Source: Gilliamella sp. ESL0443
GTDB taxonomy: Bacteria > Pseudomonadota > Gammaproteobacteria > Enterobacterales > Orbaceae
DNA length: 64,000 nucleotides
Direction: 5' to 3'
NCBI RefSeq assembly: GCF_019469165.1
Contig: NZ_CP048263.1
Coordinates: 372,001-436,000 of the forward strand
Shown here: positions 27,391-37,713 of the stretch, piece after piece
Position numbering within the stretch: the first letter of the stretch is position 1
Layout: every line of letters begins with the position of its first letter
The notes under the pieces: generated by a model
The model's database searches: none
Seen by the model: only the letters and a program-made list of their open reading frames with translations
Told to the model about the DNA's origin: nothing
Position numbers and translations under genes: made by a program

Positions 27391-28632
27391 TTAATTCCTT
27401 TTTATATTTTTGACACTCAAAAACAATCCAGCCGCAAAAAAGTTACAGATAACCATTGAGCCAACCATTAGCCATTCTGTTAAATTATTCGTAACAGTTG
27501 CTGTATTATGAGTTGAAACGAGTGTTGAAAGTAAGACTCCGATAGCGCCAGCGACGGCAAAGCGGATGGTGCCTGCAAGCGAGGAGGCTGTGCCTGCTAT
27601 ATGAGAATAATAATCGAGTATTACAGCCATGCAATTACCACCTATGGTTGAAATACAACCGATATAACCAGCAATACATGCCACTAAAAAGACAAAACCT
27701 AAGTCAAATATACTCACTGTAGCCATACCTATGGCTGTAATAAATTGGAGGAGTAAGCCTAACTGAATCATCTTAATAGAACCAACCCGTTTTACAATAC
27801 GGCTATTGAGTGTATTCATTGAAACCATGACCATAACATTAATAGCAAAGTAATAGCCGAAATTGGTTGATGCAACACCATGTAAGTTCATATAGACAAA
27901 TGGTCCTAAACTTAGAAATGAAAATAATCCGGCTCCGGAAAATGCACCAATCATCATGTAAGTAAACACTTGTCTGTGTCTAAATAGGGCAATGAAGTTG
28001 CTTAAAATTCGAATTATACTGAATTTATCACGTTTGGATTTGGCTAATGTCTCAGGGATATTGATTGTTACTAATGCAAAACAAATAATCGCCATTAAGC
28101 AAAGTGCATAGAAGTTAGCTTGCCAATCAAACCAATAAAGAATAAAACCACCAATAATCGGTGCGAGTAATGGGGCAACATTCGATATCAATGTTACAAA
28201 AGACATCATTTTAGAAAAATCATCACGATCGCGATAGATATCTTTCATTAGTGCATTAATAACAATAGTGGTTGCTGATGCTGCTATTCCATGAAAAAAT
28301 CGGGCTGTGATTAACTGATTTATATTAGCAGCAAGACCACAACATAATGCTGCAATTATGAAAATAATTAGTCCAGCAGTTAAAACTTTTCTTCGTCCGT
28401 AACTATCGGTGAGTGGACCAAACAAAAGCTGACCTAATGAAAATCCTAATAAATAGAAACTGATTGTCAACTGCACAGTTGAATCGGCGACATTAAATTT
28501 GTTCGCAATAGTTGGCATACTTGGTAAATACATATCAATAGATAATGGCATTAACATTGAAATGAAACCAAGAATAAAGATAAGTGCTTGTTTAGAAACT
28601 TTAATTTCTACTTGTGGTTCTTGTGTTTGCAC
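27391..28632 (-). CDS. bcr: Bcr/CflA-family multidrug efflux MFS transporter
   Basis: A 413-residue drug:H+ antiporter with about 12 membrane helices. The start region SIDMYLPSMPTIA and the loop LFGPLTDSYGRRKVL, plus APIIGGFILYWFDWQANF, are typical of the Bcr/CflA group that exports bicyclomycin and sulfonamides. The start is a GTG with AAAGGA upstream. rsuA precedes it on the same strand, as rsuA precedes bcr in E. coli, which supports orthology. Substrate range here is unknown. Confidence 0.87.
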   Translation of the reverse strand: MQTQEPQVEIKVSKQALIFILGFISMLMPLSIDMYLPSMPTIANKFNVADSTVQLTISFYLLGFSLGQLLFGPLTDSYGRRKVLTAGLIIFIIAALCCGLAANINQLITARFFHGIAASATTIVINALMKDIYRDRDDFSKMMSFVTLISNVAPLLAPIIGGFILYWFDWQANFYALCLMAIICFALVTINIPETLAKSKRDKFSIIRILSNFIALFRHRQVFTYMMIGAFSGAGLFSFLSLGPFVYMNLHGVASTNFGYYFAINVMVMVSMNTLNSRIVKRVGSIKMIQLGLLLQFITAIGMATVSIFDLGFVFLVACIAGYIGCISTIGGNCMAVILDYYSHIAGTASSLAGTIRFAVAGAIGVLLSTLVSTHNTATVTNNLTEWLMVGSMVICNFFAAGLFLSVKNIKRN

Positions 28633-28714
28633 GTTGTCATTCCTTTGGATACAAAGTTACTAAGTTTTAACAATAAAACCTAGTAAAAGAAAACATTAGT
28701 TAAGAATCAAACGG

Positions 28715-29404
28715 CTAATTAAACGAATTGATCTCATCTTGAGTAAGAGGGCGGTATTCGCCCTCAGGTATATCAAGAATAATATTGCCAATCTGTTTAC
28801 GATGCAACTGGGTGACATGGTTATTTACAGCTGCAAACATTCGTTTCACTTGGTGATATCGGCCTTCACTTATTGTAAGTTCTGCATGGTAATCATCAAG
28901 GATAACTAATTTAGCTGGTTGAGTAAGTGTTTTTTCACTTTTTAGCTGAATACCTTGTTTAAATATCTCAATAAGATCATTATTAAGAGGTTGCTCAACG
29001 GTTACTTGATAAACTTTTTCACAATGATGTTTAGGAGAAGTAATGCGATGTGACCACTTACCATCATCGGTTAATAAAACTAGCCCAGTGGTGTCTAAAT
29101 CCAGTCGACCTGCTGAATGCAGCTTTTCAGACATAGGTTCATCAATAAAATAGAGGATAGTTGGGTGATCAGGATCATCAGTAGAACAAACATAACCTTG
29201 TGGTTTATTGAGCATGAAGTAACGATTTTCGGTAATAGGTATAATTTCGAAACCATCATATTCTACAATTTGATCATCTGAGATATGGTAAGCACCTGAT
29301 TTTACAACAGCTCCATTAACAGTTACCTTTTGGGCTTTCAGTTCTTTATTGACTATTGTTCGGCTTACCCCTAGATGGTGAGCTAGAAATTTATCCAGTC
29401 GCAT
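28715..29404 (-). CDS. rsuA: 16S rRNA pseudouridine-516 synthase RsuA
   Basis: RsuA makes pseudouridine 516 in 16S rRNA. The 229-residue protein has an S4 RNA-binding domain ([16 protein letters not shown], residues 1-60) and the catalytic domain with the Asp of [18 protein letters not shown] (about 100-117), then [17 protein letters not shown]. It matches E. coli RsuA (231) closely, including [21 protein letters not shown] use the ATG at 29404 rather than a TTG two codons earlier. It follows rsmJ by 15 bp. Confidence 0.95.
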   Translation of the reverse strand: MRLDKFLAHHLGVSRTIVNKELKAQKVTVNGAVVKSGAYHISDDQIVEYDGFEIIPITENRYFMLNKPQGYVCSTDDPDHPTILYFIDEPMSEKLHSAGRLDLDTTGLVLLTDDGKWSHRITSPKHHCEKVYQVTVEQPLNNDLIEIFKQGIQLKSEKTLTQPAKLVILDDYHAELTISEGRYHQVKRMFAAVNNHVTQLHRKQIGNIILDIPEGEYRPLTQDEINSFN

Positions 29405-29419
29405 TTTCAAATACTATTC

Positions 29420-30151
29420 CTATAAACATGGTGTGTAAATATCAAAACGATGATTTTTAGTTTTAATTTCCGCCGTTGGTTTTTGATTGGCTAAAAATGG
29501 TGCATAATCAGGTCGTTTAACCACAACGCGTTTTTTAGCTAATCGTCTTGCGGGTTCAAGTAGGCTTTCTGCATCGAGATCGTTACCAACTAATTGTTGA
29601 AAAATGCGCATCTCTTTTTTCACTAATGCACTTTTTTGTCGATGCGGAAACATCGGATCAAGATAAACAACGTCAGGTTTTTCTTGATGTGAATTGAGCC
29701 CAAGTAAACTTGAATTATAAATTAAATGTAACAGTTTTTGTAATTGCTGACCAATGATTGGATCTTGATAAGCACGATTAAGCCCATCTTCTAACAAGGC
29801 AGCAACTACAGGATGTCGCTCAAACATAGTAACATGGCAACCAATGGAAGCTAATACGAATGCATCTCGTCCTAATCCAGCTGTTGCATCAATAATAGTG
29901 GGTAAATAATTACCTTTAACGCCAACAGCTTTAGCTATCGCTTCACCACGACCACCACCAAATTGACGACGATGAGCCATCGCACCAGACACAAAATTAA
30001 CCGCGATTGCGCCTAATTTAGGTTCATCAGTTTTTTGTAACTCAAGTTGATTGTTTTGATTAACGAGAGTAAATGGAAGATCAGGATGCTCGAATAGCCA
30101 CTGCTCAGCTAAGTTTTTGAGCTGAGCAGTGTTAACTTTAGTGGATACCAT
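29420..30151 (-). CDS. rsmJ: 16S rRNA m2G1516 methyltransferase RsmJ
   Basis: RsmJ methylates G1516 of 16S rRNA with SAM. The 243-residue protein carries [23 protein letters not shown], the SAM-binding [15 protein letters not shown] (about 115-130) and [21 protein letters not shown], all as in E. coli. The ATG at 30151 overlaps the 3' end of prlC by 14 bp, giving translational coupling; further upstream starts would be inside prlC and add non-family residues. The pairing with prlC is as in E. coli. Confidence 0.94.
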   Translation of the reverse strand: MVSTKVNTAQLKNLAEQWLFEHPDLPFTLVNQNNQLELQKTDEPKLGAIAVNFVSGAMAHRRQFGGGRGEAIAKAVGVKGNYLPTIIDATAGLGRDAFVLASIGCHVTMFERHPVVAALLEDGLNRAYQDPIIGQQLQKLLHLIYNSSLLGLNSHQEKPDVVYLDPMFPHRQKSALVKKEMRIFQQLVGNDLDAESLLEPARRLAKKRVVVKRPDYAPFLANQKPTAEIKTKNHRFDIYTPCL

Positions 30152-32165
30152 AGTGACGAAGTAATGCCTCAAGTTGCGGTTCACGACCACGGAAATTTTT
30201 GAATAATGTCATTGGTTCATCACTGCCACCTTGAGATAATATATTATCCAGGAAAGCATTACCTGTATTTGCATTGAAGATACCTTCTTCTTCAAAGCGA
30301 GAAAACGCATCAGCAGATAAAACTTCAGCCCATAGATAACTGTAATAACCCGCGGCATAACCTCCTGCAAAAATATGACTAAATGCATGAGGGAATCGTC
30401 CCCAATCTACGGTTGGTACTACTGCAACTTGTTCTCTGACTTGTTTTAAAGTTTCTAAAATATCAGGTGTTTTTTCGCTATGTAATTTAAAATCAAATAA
30501 ACCAAATTCTAACTGACGCAGAATAAATAATGCAGCTTGGAAGTTTTTGCTATCAAGCATTTTTTCTAGCATTTCTTGAGGTAATGGTTCGCCAGTTTGA
30601 TAATGACCTGAAATAAATTCTAAAGCTTCAGGCTGCCAGCACCAATTTTCTAAGAATTGACTCGGTAATTCAACGGCATCCCATGGAACACCATTAATAC
30701 CAGCCACTGATGACACATCAATTTCAGTTAACATATGATGTAGTCCATGACCAAATTCATGGAATAATGTGGTTACCTCATTATGAGTAAATAATGCTGG
30801 TTTATCACCGATTGGTCGATTGAAATTACAAGTTAAATAGGCAACAGGTTTTTGGATATGGCCATCAGCAAAACGCATTTTACCAATACAATCATCCATC
30901 CAAGCACCACCGCGTTTATGTTCACGAGCATATAAATCAAGATAAAAGCTACCTTTTAATTCACCATTGGCATTATATAAATCGTAAAATTTTACCTCAG
31001 GTGCCCAAACTTCAACATCATGACGCTGTTTTGCAGTAATGCCAAAAATACGACGAACGACTTCAAATAATCCACTAATAACTCGATCCTCTGGAAAATA
31101 TGGACGAAGCTCTTCATCATTGATGGTATAAAGATGTTGCTTTTGTTTTTCGCTGTAATAAGCGATATCCCATGGTTTGATATCACTTGCACCAAAATAT
31201 TCATAAGCATATCTTTTAAGTTCGGTTAATTCTTTTTCACCTTGTGGTTTAGCTTTGGTTGCTAAATCGGTTAAAAATGCGGTAACTTGCGTTACAGTTT
31301 CAGCCATTTTAGTTGCTAATGACTTATCGGCATATGTGTCAAAACCAAGTAACTGAGCAAGTTCAGCTCGAAGCGATATAATTTGTTTAATGATTTCTGT
31401 ATTATCCCACTTACCGGCATTAGGTCCTTGGTCAGACGCTCGAGTATTGTATGCTTGATAGAGTTCAAATCGTAAATCTCGATTATCGCAATAAGTCATT
31501 ACCGGTAAATAACTTGGAATATCGAGCGTTAATAACCAACCATCTTGCTCTTTTGCCTTAGCTTGCTCTTTAGCTGCGGCTAAGGCACTTTCAGGCATTC
31601 CGGATAAATCTTCAATATTCGTGATTAATTTTGACCAGCCCATAGTGGCATCTAATACATTATTACTATATTGAGATGATAATTCTGAAAGTTTGGCAAC
31701 AATTTCACCATAACGTTTTTGCTCATCATCCGCCAATCCAATACCCGATAATTCAAAATCCCGCAATGCATTGTTGATTACTTTTTTTTGTGCTTTGCTT
31801 AAATTTTCGAAGTGTTTGCTATCTTTAAGTTGTTTATAGGCATTATATAGTGGTTTATGTTGTCCTACCCAAGTACTGTATTGAGATAGCAAAGGTAAGC
31901 AAGCTTCATATGCTTCACGTAGTTCTGGGCTGTTTTTCACTGAATTAAGATGACTAACCGGTGACCATGCTCGGCTAAATTTTTCATCCATTTCATCAAT
32001 GGGTTGAACAAGATTATCCCAAGTGTATTCACTATTTTGTTCAAGCACAGATTCAATCGTTTTACGACAATTGTTTAATGTCTCTTTAATCGCTGGTAAA
32101 ACATGCTCAGGTTTGATTTGTGAAAATAGGGGTAATGATGAATTACTTAATAGTGGGTTAGTCAT
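30138..32165 (-). CDS. prlC: Oligopeptidase A
   Basis: PrlC is a cytoplasmic M3 zinc metallopeptidase that degrades signal peptides and other oligopeptides. The 675-residue protein has the zinc motif [11 protein letters not shown] (about residues 465-475) and long matches with E. coli: MTNPLL start, [76 protein letters not shown] use the ATG at 32165, which begins the conserved N terminus and has AAGG upstream. First gene of prlC-rsmJ-rsuA-bcr-yrdA. Confidence 0.95.
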   Translation of the reverse strand: MTNPLLSNSSLPLFSQIKPEHVLPAIKETLNNCRKTIESVLEQNSEYTWDNLVQPIDEMDEKFSRAWSPVSHLNSVKNSPELREAYEACLPLLSQYSTWVGQHKPLYNAYKQLKDSKHFENLSKAQKKVINNALRDFELSGIGLADDEQKRYGEIVAKLSELSSQYSNNVLDATMGWSKLITNIEDLSGMPESALAAAKEQAKAKEQDGWLLTLDIPSYLPVMTYCDNRDLRFELYQAYNTRASDQGPNAGKWDNTEIIKQIISLRAELAQLLGFDTYADKSLATKMAETVTQVTAFLTDLATKAKPQGEKELTELKRYAYEYFGASDIKPWDIAYYSEKQKQHLYTINDEELRPYFPEDRVISGLFEVVRRIFGITAKQRHDVEVWAPEVKFYDLYNANGELKGSFYLDLYAREHKRGGAWMDDCIGKMRFADGHIQKPVAYLTCNFNRPIGDKPALFTHNEVTTLFHEFGHGLHHMLTEIDVSSVAGINGVPWDAVELPSQFLENWCWQPEALEFISGHYQTGEPLPQEMLEKMLDSKNFQAALFILRQLEFGLFDFKLHSEKTPDILETLKQVREQVAVVPTVDWGRFPHAFSHIFAGGYAAGYYSYLWAEVLSADAFSRFEEEGIFNANTGNAFLDNILSQGGSDEPMTLFKNFRGREPQLEALLRHYGIH

Positions 32166-32254
32166 TCTGGAATACCTTATGCAATGATTATGTTTATTTA
32201 TAAAACATGTGGCTAAAAAAACTTTATTCAAGTTTTTATGTTCATGGAGGGTAA

Positions 32255-32512
32255 TTATAAACCCATTAATTTTCGCTCACGTTGCCATTCAGTCGGTGTA
32301 TAGGTTTTGATTGATAATGCATGGATTCGATTATCATTAATAAATTCCGCTAATGGTGCATAAATAGCTTGTTGTTTTTTTACACGACTTAATTCAGCAA
32401 ACATTTCACCAACGGCAATAACTTGAAAATGGCTGCCGTCGTTTGTCAGTACATGCACATCGTCGAGGTTAAGTGAATTTTTTAATTTAGCTATAATTTC
32501 TTGTTTATCCAT
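32255..32512 (-). CDS. ibaG: BolA-family protein IbaG
   Basis: An 85-residue BolA/IbaG protein, thought to help deliver Fe-S clusters together with monothiol glutaredoxin. It has the small alpha-beta fold with [36 protein letters not shown], including the His ligands of the family, and the [14 protein letters not shown] tail. It is the last gene of the mla region, as in E. coli where murA follows; here murA does not. The 20-bp intergenic repeat (copy 2) sits in its 5' leader, 35 bp before the ATG. Confidence 0.93.
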   Translation of the reverse strand: MDKQEIIAKLKNSLNLDDVHVLTNDGSHFQVIAVGEMFAELSRVKKQQAIYAPLAEFINDNRIHALSIKTYTPTEWQRERKLMGL

Positions 32513-32547
32513 TATTTAAACTCAGTATTAACTATTTTATAAAAAAA

Positions 32548-32567
32548 AGTTGAGGAACGGGGTTTTT
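32548..32567 (-). repeat. 20-bp intergenic repeat, copy 2
   Basis: Identical to copies at 18929-18948 and 40272-40291. It reads AAAAACCCCGTTCCTCAACT on the minus strand, 22 bp after the mlaB stop and 35 bp before ibaG, followed by seven more T. Confidence 0.9.
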
Positions 32568-32589
32568 AAGCTCTCAAATTGCATCAATT

Positions 32590-32862
32590 TTAATGATTAA
32601 TCACTGTTTGCAAATCATAAAGCTCAATTAGTGTTTGTAATTGTGGGCTGATCCCAATCAATTTTACATTATATTGATTACAAAAATAGACAAGTGTCGC
32701 GAGTCCAGAAGAGTCAACCCGTGTTACTCTAGATACATCAATATGGCTTACATTGCTTAATAGTGTATCTTGAGCAATCCATAAATCATTTAAAGAGTGA
32801 AAATCAAGTTCACCGATTAAATTAAGTGCATTTTGTTGTTTTTCTGCTTGGATTCGCGACAT
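32590..32862 (-). CDS. mlaB: STAS-domain protein MlaB
   Basis: A 90-residue cytoplasmic STAS protein that binds MlaF and stabilises the MlaFEDB ABC complex. The phosphoacceptor-like helix start RVDSSGLATLVYF (about 50-62) is the STAS signature, with TRVDSSGLA matching E. coli MlaB. It starts 6 bp after mlaC. Confidence 0.9.
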   Translation of the reverse strand: MSRIQAEKQQNALNLIGELDFHSLNDLWIAQDTLLSNVSHIDVSRVTRVDSSGLATLVYFCNQYNVKLIGISPQLQTLIELYDLQTVINH

Positions 32863-32868
32863 AATGAA

Positions 32869-33510
32869 CTAACCTTTTTGTTTAGCGTTTGGATCAATTT
32901 TGCGATTGGATAGATCATTTAATTGTTTGGTTAATGCATCTATTCCATTTTGGCGAAGAATAGCTGCCCATTCGTTTTGTTTAGTTGTAACCATGCTTAC
33001 TCCTTCAGCTGTTAAGTCATAAGCTTTCCATTCACCTGTTACTGTATTTTTTCGCCATTGGAAATCGATACGAATAGGTTGTTGATTTTTATCTGGCTGA
33101 TTTAAAAGCACGCGAATTGAAATAAGTGATTTGTTAGTTAAATCTTTTGGTGCTTCAACTTGGTAAGTTTGACCGTTGTACATAGAAAGTGCTTGAGCAA
33201 AAGCTTGAACTAAATAGTTTTCAAAAGCTTTGAAATAAGCTGTTCGTTGTGCGTCAGTTGCTGATTTATAAGCATCACCTAAAATTAATGCGCCTGCATA
33301 TTTAACTTGGACATAAGGCAATAAATCCGCTCTTACAATATCTTTAAGTTTATTTGGATTTGACTTAATTGATGCTGATTGAGCTTTCATCGTACTAAAT
33401 ATTTTGTCAGCAGCAACTTGCATATCGTTATAAGGATCGTTTGCAAATGCTGAAGAACTTATTACTAATGCAAGTACTAAAAAAAGGGCTTGTTTAAATT
33501 TGGTTAACAT
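32869..33510 (-). CDS. mlaC: Periplasmic phospholipid-binding protein MlaC
   Basis: MlaC shuttles phospholipids between the outer-membrane MlaA-porin complex and the inner-membrane MlaD hexamer. The 213-residue protein has a signal peptide (LFLVLALVISSSAFA, cleavage near residue 23), then the MCE/MlaC domain (residues 30-195: DIVRADLLPYVQVKYAGALILGDAYKSAT and KNTVTGEWKAYDLTAEGVSMV). It starts 3 bp after mlaD. mlaA is not in the window. Confidence 0.93.
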   Translation of the reverse strand: MLTKFKQALFLVLALVISSSAFANDPYNDMQVAADKIFSTMKAQSASIKSNPNKLKDIVRADLLPYVQVKYAGALILGDAYKSATDAQRTAYFKAFENYLVQAFAQALSMYNGQTYQVEAPKDLTNKSLISIRVLLNQPDKNQQPIRIDFQWRKNTVTGEWKAYDLTAEGVSMVTTKQNEWAAILRQNGIDALTKQLNDLSNRKIDPNAKQKG

Positions 33511-33512
33511 AG

Positions 33513-34085
33513 TTACTCCTTACTATCATTGGTATCTTGTTTTTTATCTGATGATCCGCCTGTGCTATATAAAAATTGTCCAATCAAGTCTTCGATCACC
33601 ATGGCTGGTTTTGTATTGTTAATGACATAACCATCTATAAGATAAGCTGGTTTATTATTACTATTACTCGTTGTTGTAGTGGTATCAGAATCTAATGAAT
33701 CAAGCTCATGTTCAATGCTTTGATCTAATCCAAAATTGATATCAATAAATTGTTCACCTAATAGGCCAGAAGTTTTGATTGAAAGTGAGCTAGAACTTGG
33801 AATTCTATTGTATTGAGCATCTAAATCCATAGTGACATAAGGTTTATACGTTGCACCTTTTTCTGATTTAAGACTAATATTACTTACACGACCAATCACT
33901 ACACCGCCAATTTTAATTGGTGATCTTACTTTTAATCCACCAATGTTATCAAATACTGCATAAACACGGTAGGAGTTATGACGAGCGAAAGACGTTGGAT
34001 CGGTAACTCTAAAACATAAAAATAGTACTGAGCAAATAACCAGCACCATAAATAACCCTACTGTAATTTCAACTTTACGACTCAT
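33513..34085 (-). CDS. mlaD: MCE-domain lipid-transport protein MlaD
   Basis: A 190-residue protein with one N-terminal membrane helix (VGLFMVLVICSVLFLCF, about 7-24) and one MCE domain (about 38-115: YAVFDNIGGLKVRSPIKIGGVVIGRV). MlaD forms the hexameric ring of the Mla transporter. The last ~75 residues are rich in Asp, Ser, Thr and Asn. The ATG at 34085 has GAGG ten bases upstream; a TTG five codons earlier is less likely. It follows mlaE by 11 bp. Confidence 0.92.
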   Translation of the reverse strand: MSRKVEITVGLFMVLVICSVLFLCFRVTDPTSFARHNSYRVYAVFDNIGGLKVRSPIKIGGVVIGRVSNISLKSEKGATYKPYVTMDLDAQYNRIPSSSSLSIKTSGLLGEQFIDINFGLDQSIEHELDSLDSDTTTTTSNSNNKPAYLIDGYVINNTKPAMVIEDLIGQFLYSTGGSSDKKQDTNDSKE

Positions 34086-34096
34086 GTTTAATGACC

Positions 34097-34876
34097 TCAA
34101 TTACTAAACATTAATGCGGTTAAAATAAAATCTAACCCCAAAATAACTAATGATGAATAGACAACGGTGTTCGTTGTTGCCCGACTGATTCCTTCTGATG
34201 TTGGCACACAATCATAGCCATTAAATAGAGCAATCCAAGTACTAGCGATTGCAAATGCAAAGCTTTTAACAAAACAATTGCCTAAATCGTGCCACCAATC
34301 GACATTACTTTGAATGGATGACCAAAAAAATCCTGCATCAATACCTTTCCAATCAACACCTACTAATACACCACCTAAAATGCCAACAGCGACAAAAATT
34401 GCTGTTAGAAACGGCATACAAAAAAATCCAGCCCAAAATCTTGGTGCGATAATTCGTCTTAATGGGTCGATTGCCATCATTTCCATGCTTGATAATTGTT
34501 CGGTGGCCTTCATTAGACCAATTTCAGCAGTTAACGCTGAGCCGGCACGGCCTGCAAATAGTAATCCTGCTACTACAGGCCCAAGTTCTCTCAACAGCGC
34601 AAGTGCGACTAGCATTCCTAAACTGGCTTCAGCACCAAAGGTGGTTAAAATAAAGTAACCTTGTAGTGCTAGTACCATTCCTATGAAAAGACCTGATACA
34701 ATAATAATTGAAAGCGATTGTACACCGACAAAGTAAAATTGTTTAACAAGTAATGGGAATTGTTTGCCAAATTGAGGTTTACCGATAAGTGCACCAAATA
34801 GCATTACGCCTGAGCGACCTAGCATCGCGATAATATTGATTATTGATTGCCCAAGTTTTGCAATTAAGTTTAACAT
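34097..34876 (-). CDS. mlaE: ABC transporter permease MlaE
   Basis: A 259-residue inner-membrane permease of the phospholipid transporter. Family motifs: [60 protein letters not shown] (the coupling region) and the C-terminal [11 protein letters not shown]. About five or six helices can be seen. Its start overlaps the last base of mlaF, as expected in this tightly packed operon. Confidence 0.94.
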   Translation of the reverse strand: MLNLIAKLGQSIINIIAMLGRSGVMLFGALIGKPQFGKQFPLLVKQFYFVGVQSLSIIIVSGLFIGMVLALQGYFILTTFGAEASLGMLVALALLRELGPVVAGLLFAGRAGSALTAEIGLMKATEQLSSMEMMAIDPLRRIIAPRFWAGFFCMPFLTAIFVAVGILGGVLVGVDWKGIDAGFFWSSIQSNVDWWHDLGNCFVKSFAFAIASTWIALFNGYDCVPTSEGISRATTNTVVYSSLVILGLDFILTALMFSN

Positions 34877-35691
34877 TAGTTTGCACCTCTACTTAGGTCT
34901 AATTTGTAATCATCCGCAGGATAATGAAATGGTACTGGGCCATCGGCTAATCCTTCAAGGAATTGTTTTACTCGTAAATCATCATTATTGCGTAATTCTT
35001 CAGATGTACCGCCAGCAATAATATGTTGTTCAGCAACAATATAGGCATAATCGGCAATACTTAATACTTCACTAACATCATGGCTAACAACAATACAGGT
35101 TAATCCAAGTGATTGGTTAATTTCAGATATAAGTTTGACAATTACGCCCATGGATATAGGATCTTGCCCAGCAAAAGGTTCATCAAACATGATTAAATCA
35201 GGATCGAGTGCTATTGCTCTGGCTAATGCTGCCCGCCGTGCCATTCCTCCAGATAGTTCTGAAGGCATCATGTTAGCTGCACCACGAAGTCCTACTGATT
35301 GTAATTTCATTAATACCAAATTATGTAAAATAGGTTTTGGTAAATTAAAATGTTCTCTTAATGGATAAGCAACATTATCAAATACTGATAAATCAGTAAA
35401 TAGAGCCCCAGATTGGAATAACATACTCATTCTTTTACGGACTTCATATAACCTTGAACGAGTCATACTAGGTATATCTTCACCATCAAATAGGATTTGA
35501 CCTGATTGTGGCTTAAGTTGCCCGCCAATCAGTCTTAATAGTGTAGTTTTACCTATTCCCGATGGCCCCATAATTGCGGTAACTTTGCCTTTGGGAACCG
35601 TCAAGTTCATATTTTTATAAATTGGACGAGTCCCACGATAAAAAGACATATCGTGTATTTCGACCAGATTTTGTTGTAATGTGTTGGTCAC
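34876..35691 (-). CDS. mlaF: ABC transporter ATPase MlaF
   Basis: A 271-residue ABC ATPase driving the Mla phospholipid transporter. Walker [10 protein letters not shown] (about 42-50), Q-loop LFQSGALF, signature LSGGMARR (about 144) and Walker [14 protein letters not shown] are all present, with the C-terminal extension that contacts MlaB. The start is a GTG with TAGGAA upstream. First gene of mlaFEDCB-ibaG; a promoter should lie in the 267-bp spacer upstream, but I could not fix one with confidence. Confidence 0.94.
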   Translation of the reverse strand: MTNTLQQNLVEIHDMSFYRGTRPIYKNMNLTVPKGKVTAIMGPSGIGKTTLLRLIGGQLKPQSGQILFDGEDIPSMTRSRLYEVRKRMSMLFQSGALFTDLSVFDNVAYPLREHFNLPKPILHNLVLMKLQSVGLRGAANMMPSELSGGMARRAALARAIALDPDLIMFDEPFAGQDPISMGVIVKLISEINQSLGLTCIVVSHDVSEVLSIADYAYIVAEQHIIAGGTSEELRNNDDLRVKQFLEGLADGPVPFHYPADDYKLDLSRGAN

Positions 35692-35897
35692 AATGAGTTC
35701 CTACACTACCATAATTAAATGTCGGTTATTTTACTTGATTATTACAAATAAACAAATGTATTAACCAAGTAGCTGATTTAGTGATGGTAATCATAAAATA
35801 TGCTGAATTTATTTGTTCGTCATTTTATGCTAAAACTTTTTTAATATTTTAACTATATGAGAATATTGAATTATATTTATAGATTTTTTGTAGTAAA

Positions 35898-35925
35898 TAA
35901 TGGCGTTTTGAAATAAACGCCATTA
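35898..35925 (-). terminator. Hairpin after metI, probable terminator
   Basis: TAATGGCGTTT / AAACGCCATTA, an 11-bp stem with a 6-base loop, in the 267-bp spacer before mlaF-side genes. On the minus strand it is followed by TTTAC, a short U-run. Confidence 0.55.
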
Positions 35926-35958
35926 TAAAGTGTTGCAATAGGGTTTTATTATTTGGGA

Positions 35959-36657
35959 TCATTCGTGTCTTGCCTTGCGTGCCAAATAATTACCAATGCT
36001 TTGTACAATTTGTATTGCAATAACTAAGATCACAACACAGATATAAATGACGGTATCATCAAAACGTTGATAACCTTGCGAATAGGCGACATCTCCAATC
36101 CCACCTGCGCCAATAGCCCCTGCCATTGCTGTTGCCCCAAGCAAACCAATTGTGGCGGTAGTGAAAGTTAAAATCAATGAACTAAATGCTTCTGGTAGCA
36201 TAAAGTGCCAAATAATTTGTACTGGCGTTGCGCCCATCGATTCAGCTGCTTCAATAATACCACTTTTTACCTCTAATAATGAGTTTTCAACAAGCCGAGC
36301 AATATAAGGAGCAACATAAAAAGTTAAGGGCACAATTGCTGCTGTCGTACCGATTGATGTGCGAACTATAAAGTAAGTAAATGAATGAAGTGAAAAGAGT
36401 AAAATAATAAAAGGTAATGAGCGAACAAAATTAATAATTGGGTTGATAATCTGATAAACCCGTTTATTTTCGAGTAAACCGGATGGTCGAGTGGTGACTA
36501 AGCAGATTGCTAATGGAACACCGATTAGTGCGCCTAATATTAATGAAAAAACAACCATATATAATGTGTCTAATGATGCTTGTGCATATTGCTCAACGGT
36601 CACTCTGGTTAGAAAATTAGTATTTATATAATTGATAAAATCGTTGACTATTTCCAT
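35959..36657 (-). CDS. metI: Methionine-type ABC transporter permease MetI
   Basis: A 232-residue permease with about five helices and the coupling motif EAAESMGATPVQIIWHFMLPEA (about 140-162) typical of MetI. NFVRSLPFIILLFSL and GTSIGTTAAIVPLTFYVAPYIARLVEN-like stretches also match the family. The ATG at 36657 overlaps the last base of metN (TAATG) and has GGGAG upstream; a TTG five codons earlier would lie in metN and is unlikely. It is slightly longer than E. coli MetI (217). Confidence 0.9.
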   Translation of the reverse strand: MEIVNDFINYINTNFLTRVTVEQYAQASLDTLYMVVFSLILGALIGVPLAICLVTTRPSGLLENKRVYQIINPIINFVRSLPFIILLFSLHSFTYFIVRTSIGTTAAIVPLTFYVAPYIARLVENSLLEVKSGIIEAAESMGATPVQIIWHFMLPEAFSSLILTFTTATIGLLGATAMAGAIGAGGIGDVAYSQGYQRFDDTVIYICVVILVIAIQIVQSIGNYLARKARHE

Positions 36658-37700
36658 TAGTTGTTCTCCCAATGTTTGATTTCTGTAACGTTAACCCCAT
36701 TTTCGCGAAGAAATTGCACTGATTGTTCGATATTATTATTACTTCCTTTTAATTGAACAAACATACTGCCTAATACCGTTTTTTCGATTTCAGACATATG
36801 GGCAAATAAAATATTCACTACTACTTTCTGCTGTAAGATCAATGCATTCATAACCGGCTCTGAGGCCGAACGACCTAAAAATTCAAGCTTAAACAACTTA
36901 ATATTATGTTTATCACCCTCAATTTTTAGCAGATTTTCAACAACACCTTCAGGGATTTGGTCATTAATAACTGAACTAACAAATTTTTGTGTGGTTTTAT
37001 GCGTTGGATGACCAAAGACATCAAGTACATTGCCATGTTCGATAATTTTACCTTTTTCCATAACTGCTACTTTGTGACATATTTGCTGTATTACATGCAT
37101 TTCATGGGTAATTAGAACGACAGTTATTTTATATTTATCATTAATTTTTTTTATTAATTCCAAAATAGCTTGAGTAGTTTGTGGATCGAGTGCCGATGTG
37201 GCTTCATCACAAAGCAAAATATCGGGATCGTTCGCCAAGGCCCGAGCAATTCCAATACGTTGTTTTTGTCCACCTGATAGCTCTTTAGGATAGCTATTAG
37301 CTTTATCGCTTAATCCAACAAATTCGAGCAGTTCATGAACTTTCTGTTTAATTGTTTGTTTATCTTTTTTGATGAGAACTAGAGGGATCGCAACATTTTC
37401 ATATACGGTTTTGGATTCAAGTAAATTGAAATGTTGAAAAATCATGCCTATTTTACGGCGAACTTGGCGTAATTGAGAGTTTGATAACTGATTCAATGGT
37501 TGGTTTTGAATAACAACATTGCCTTGAGTTGGTTTTTCAAGAAAGTTTATCAGACGAACTAGCGTACTTTTTCCTGCACCACTATAACCAATAATGCCGT
37601 AGATATCGCCTTTTTGGATAGTTAAGTTGATGTTTTGTAATGCTTGGGTGGTAACTCCATTTCGTTCGTATTGTTTCGATACATTTTCAAATTTTATCAT
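36657..37700 (-). CDS. metN: Methionine-type ABC transporter ATPase MetN
   Basis: A 347-residue ABC ATPase. Walker A GYSGAGKST (about 39), signature LSGGQKQR, Walker B ILLCDEATSALDP and a C-terminal NIL domain (about 265-345), which in MetN binds methionine and shuts the transporter by trans-inhibition. The gene is preceded by the M20 hydrolase (13 bp gap) and overlaps metI, so all three are one operon. No met box is seen upstream, so MetJ control is not indicated and the substrate may be a methionine derivative. Confidence 0.92.
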   Translation of the reverse strand: MIKFENVSKQYERNGVTTQALQNINLTIQKGDIYGIIGYSGAGKSTLVRLINFLEKPTQGNVVIQNQPLNQLSNSQLRQVRRKIGMIFQHFNLLESKTVYENVAIPLVLIKKDKQTIKQKVHELLEFVGLSDKANSYPKELSGGQKQRIGIARALANDPDILLCDEATSALDPQTTQAILELIKKINDKYKITVVLITHEMHVIQQICHKVAVMEKGKIIEHGNVLDVFGHPTHKTTQKFVSSVINDQIPEGVVENLLKIEGDKHNIKLFKLEFLGRSASEPVMNALILQQKVVVNILFAHMSEIEKTVLGSMFVQLKGSNNNIEQSVQFLRENGVNVTEIKHWENN

Positions 37701-37713
37701 TATGTGATACCTA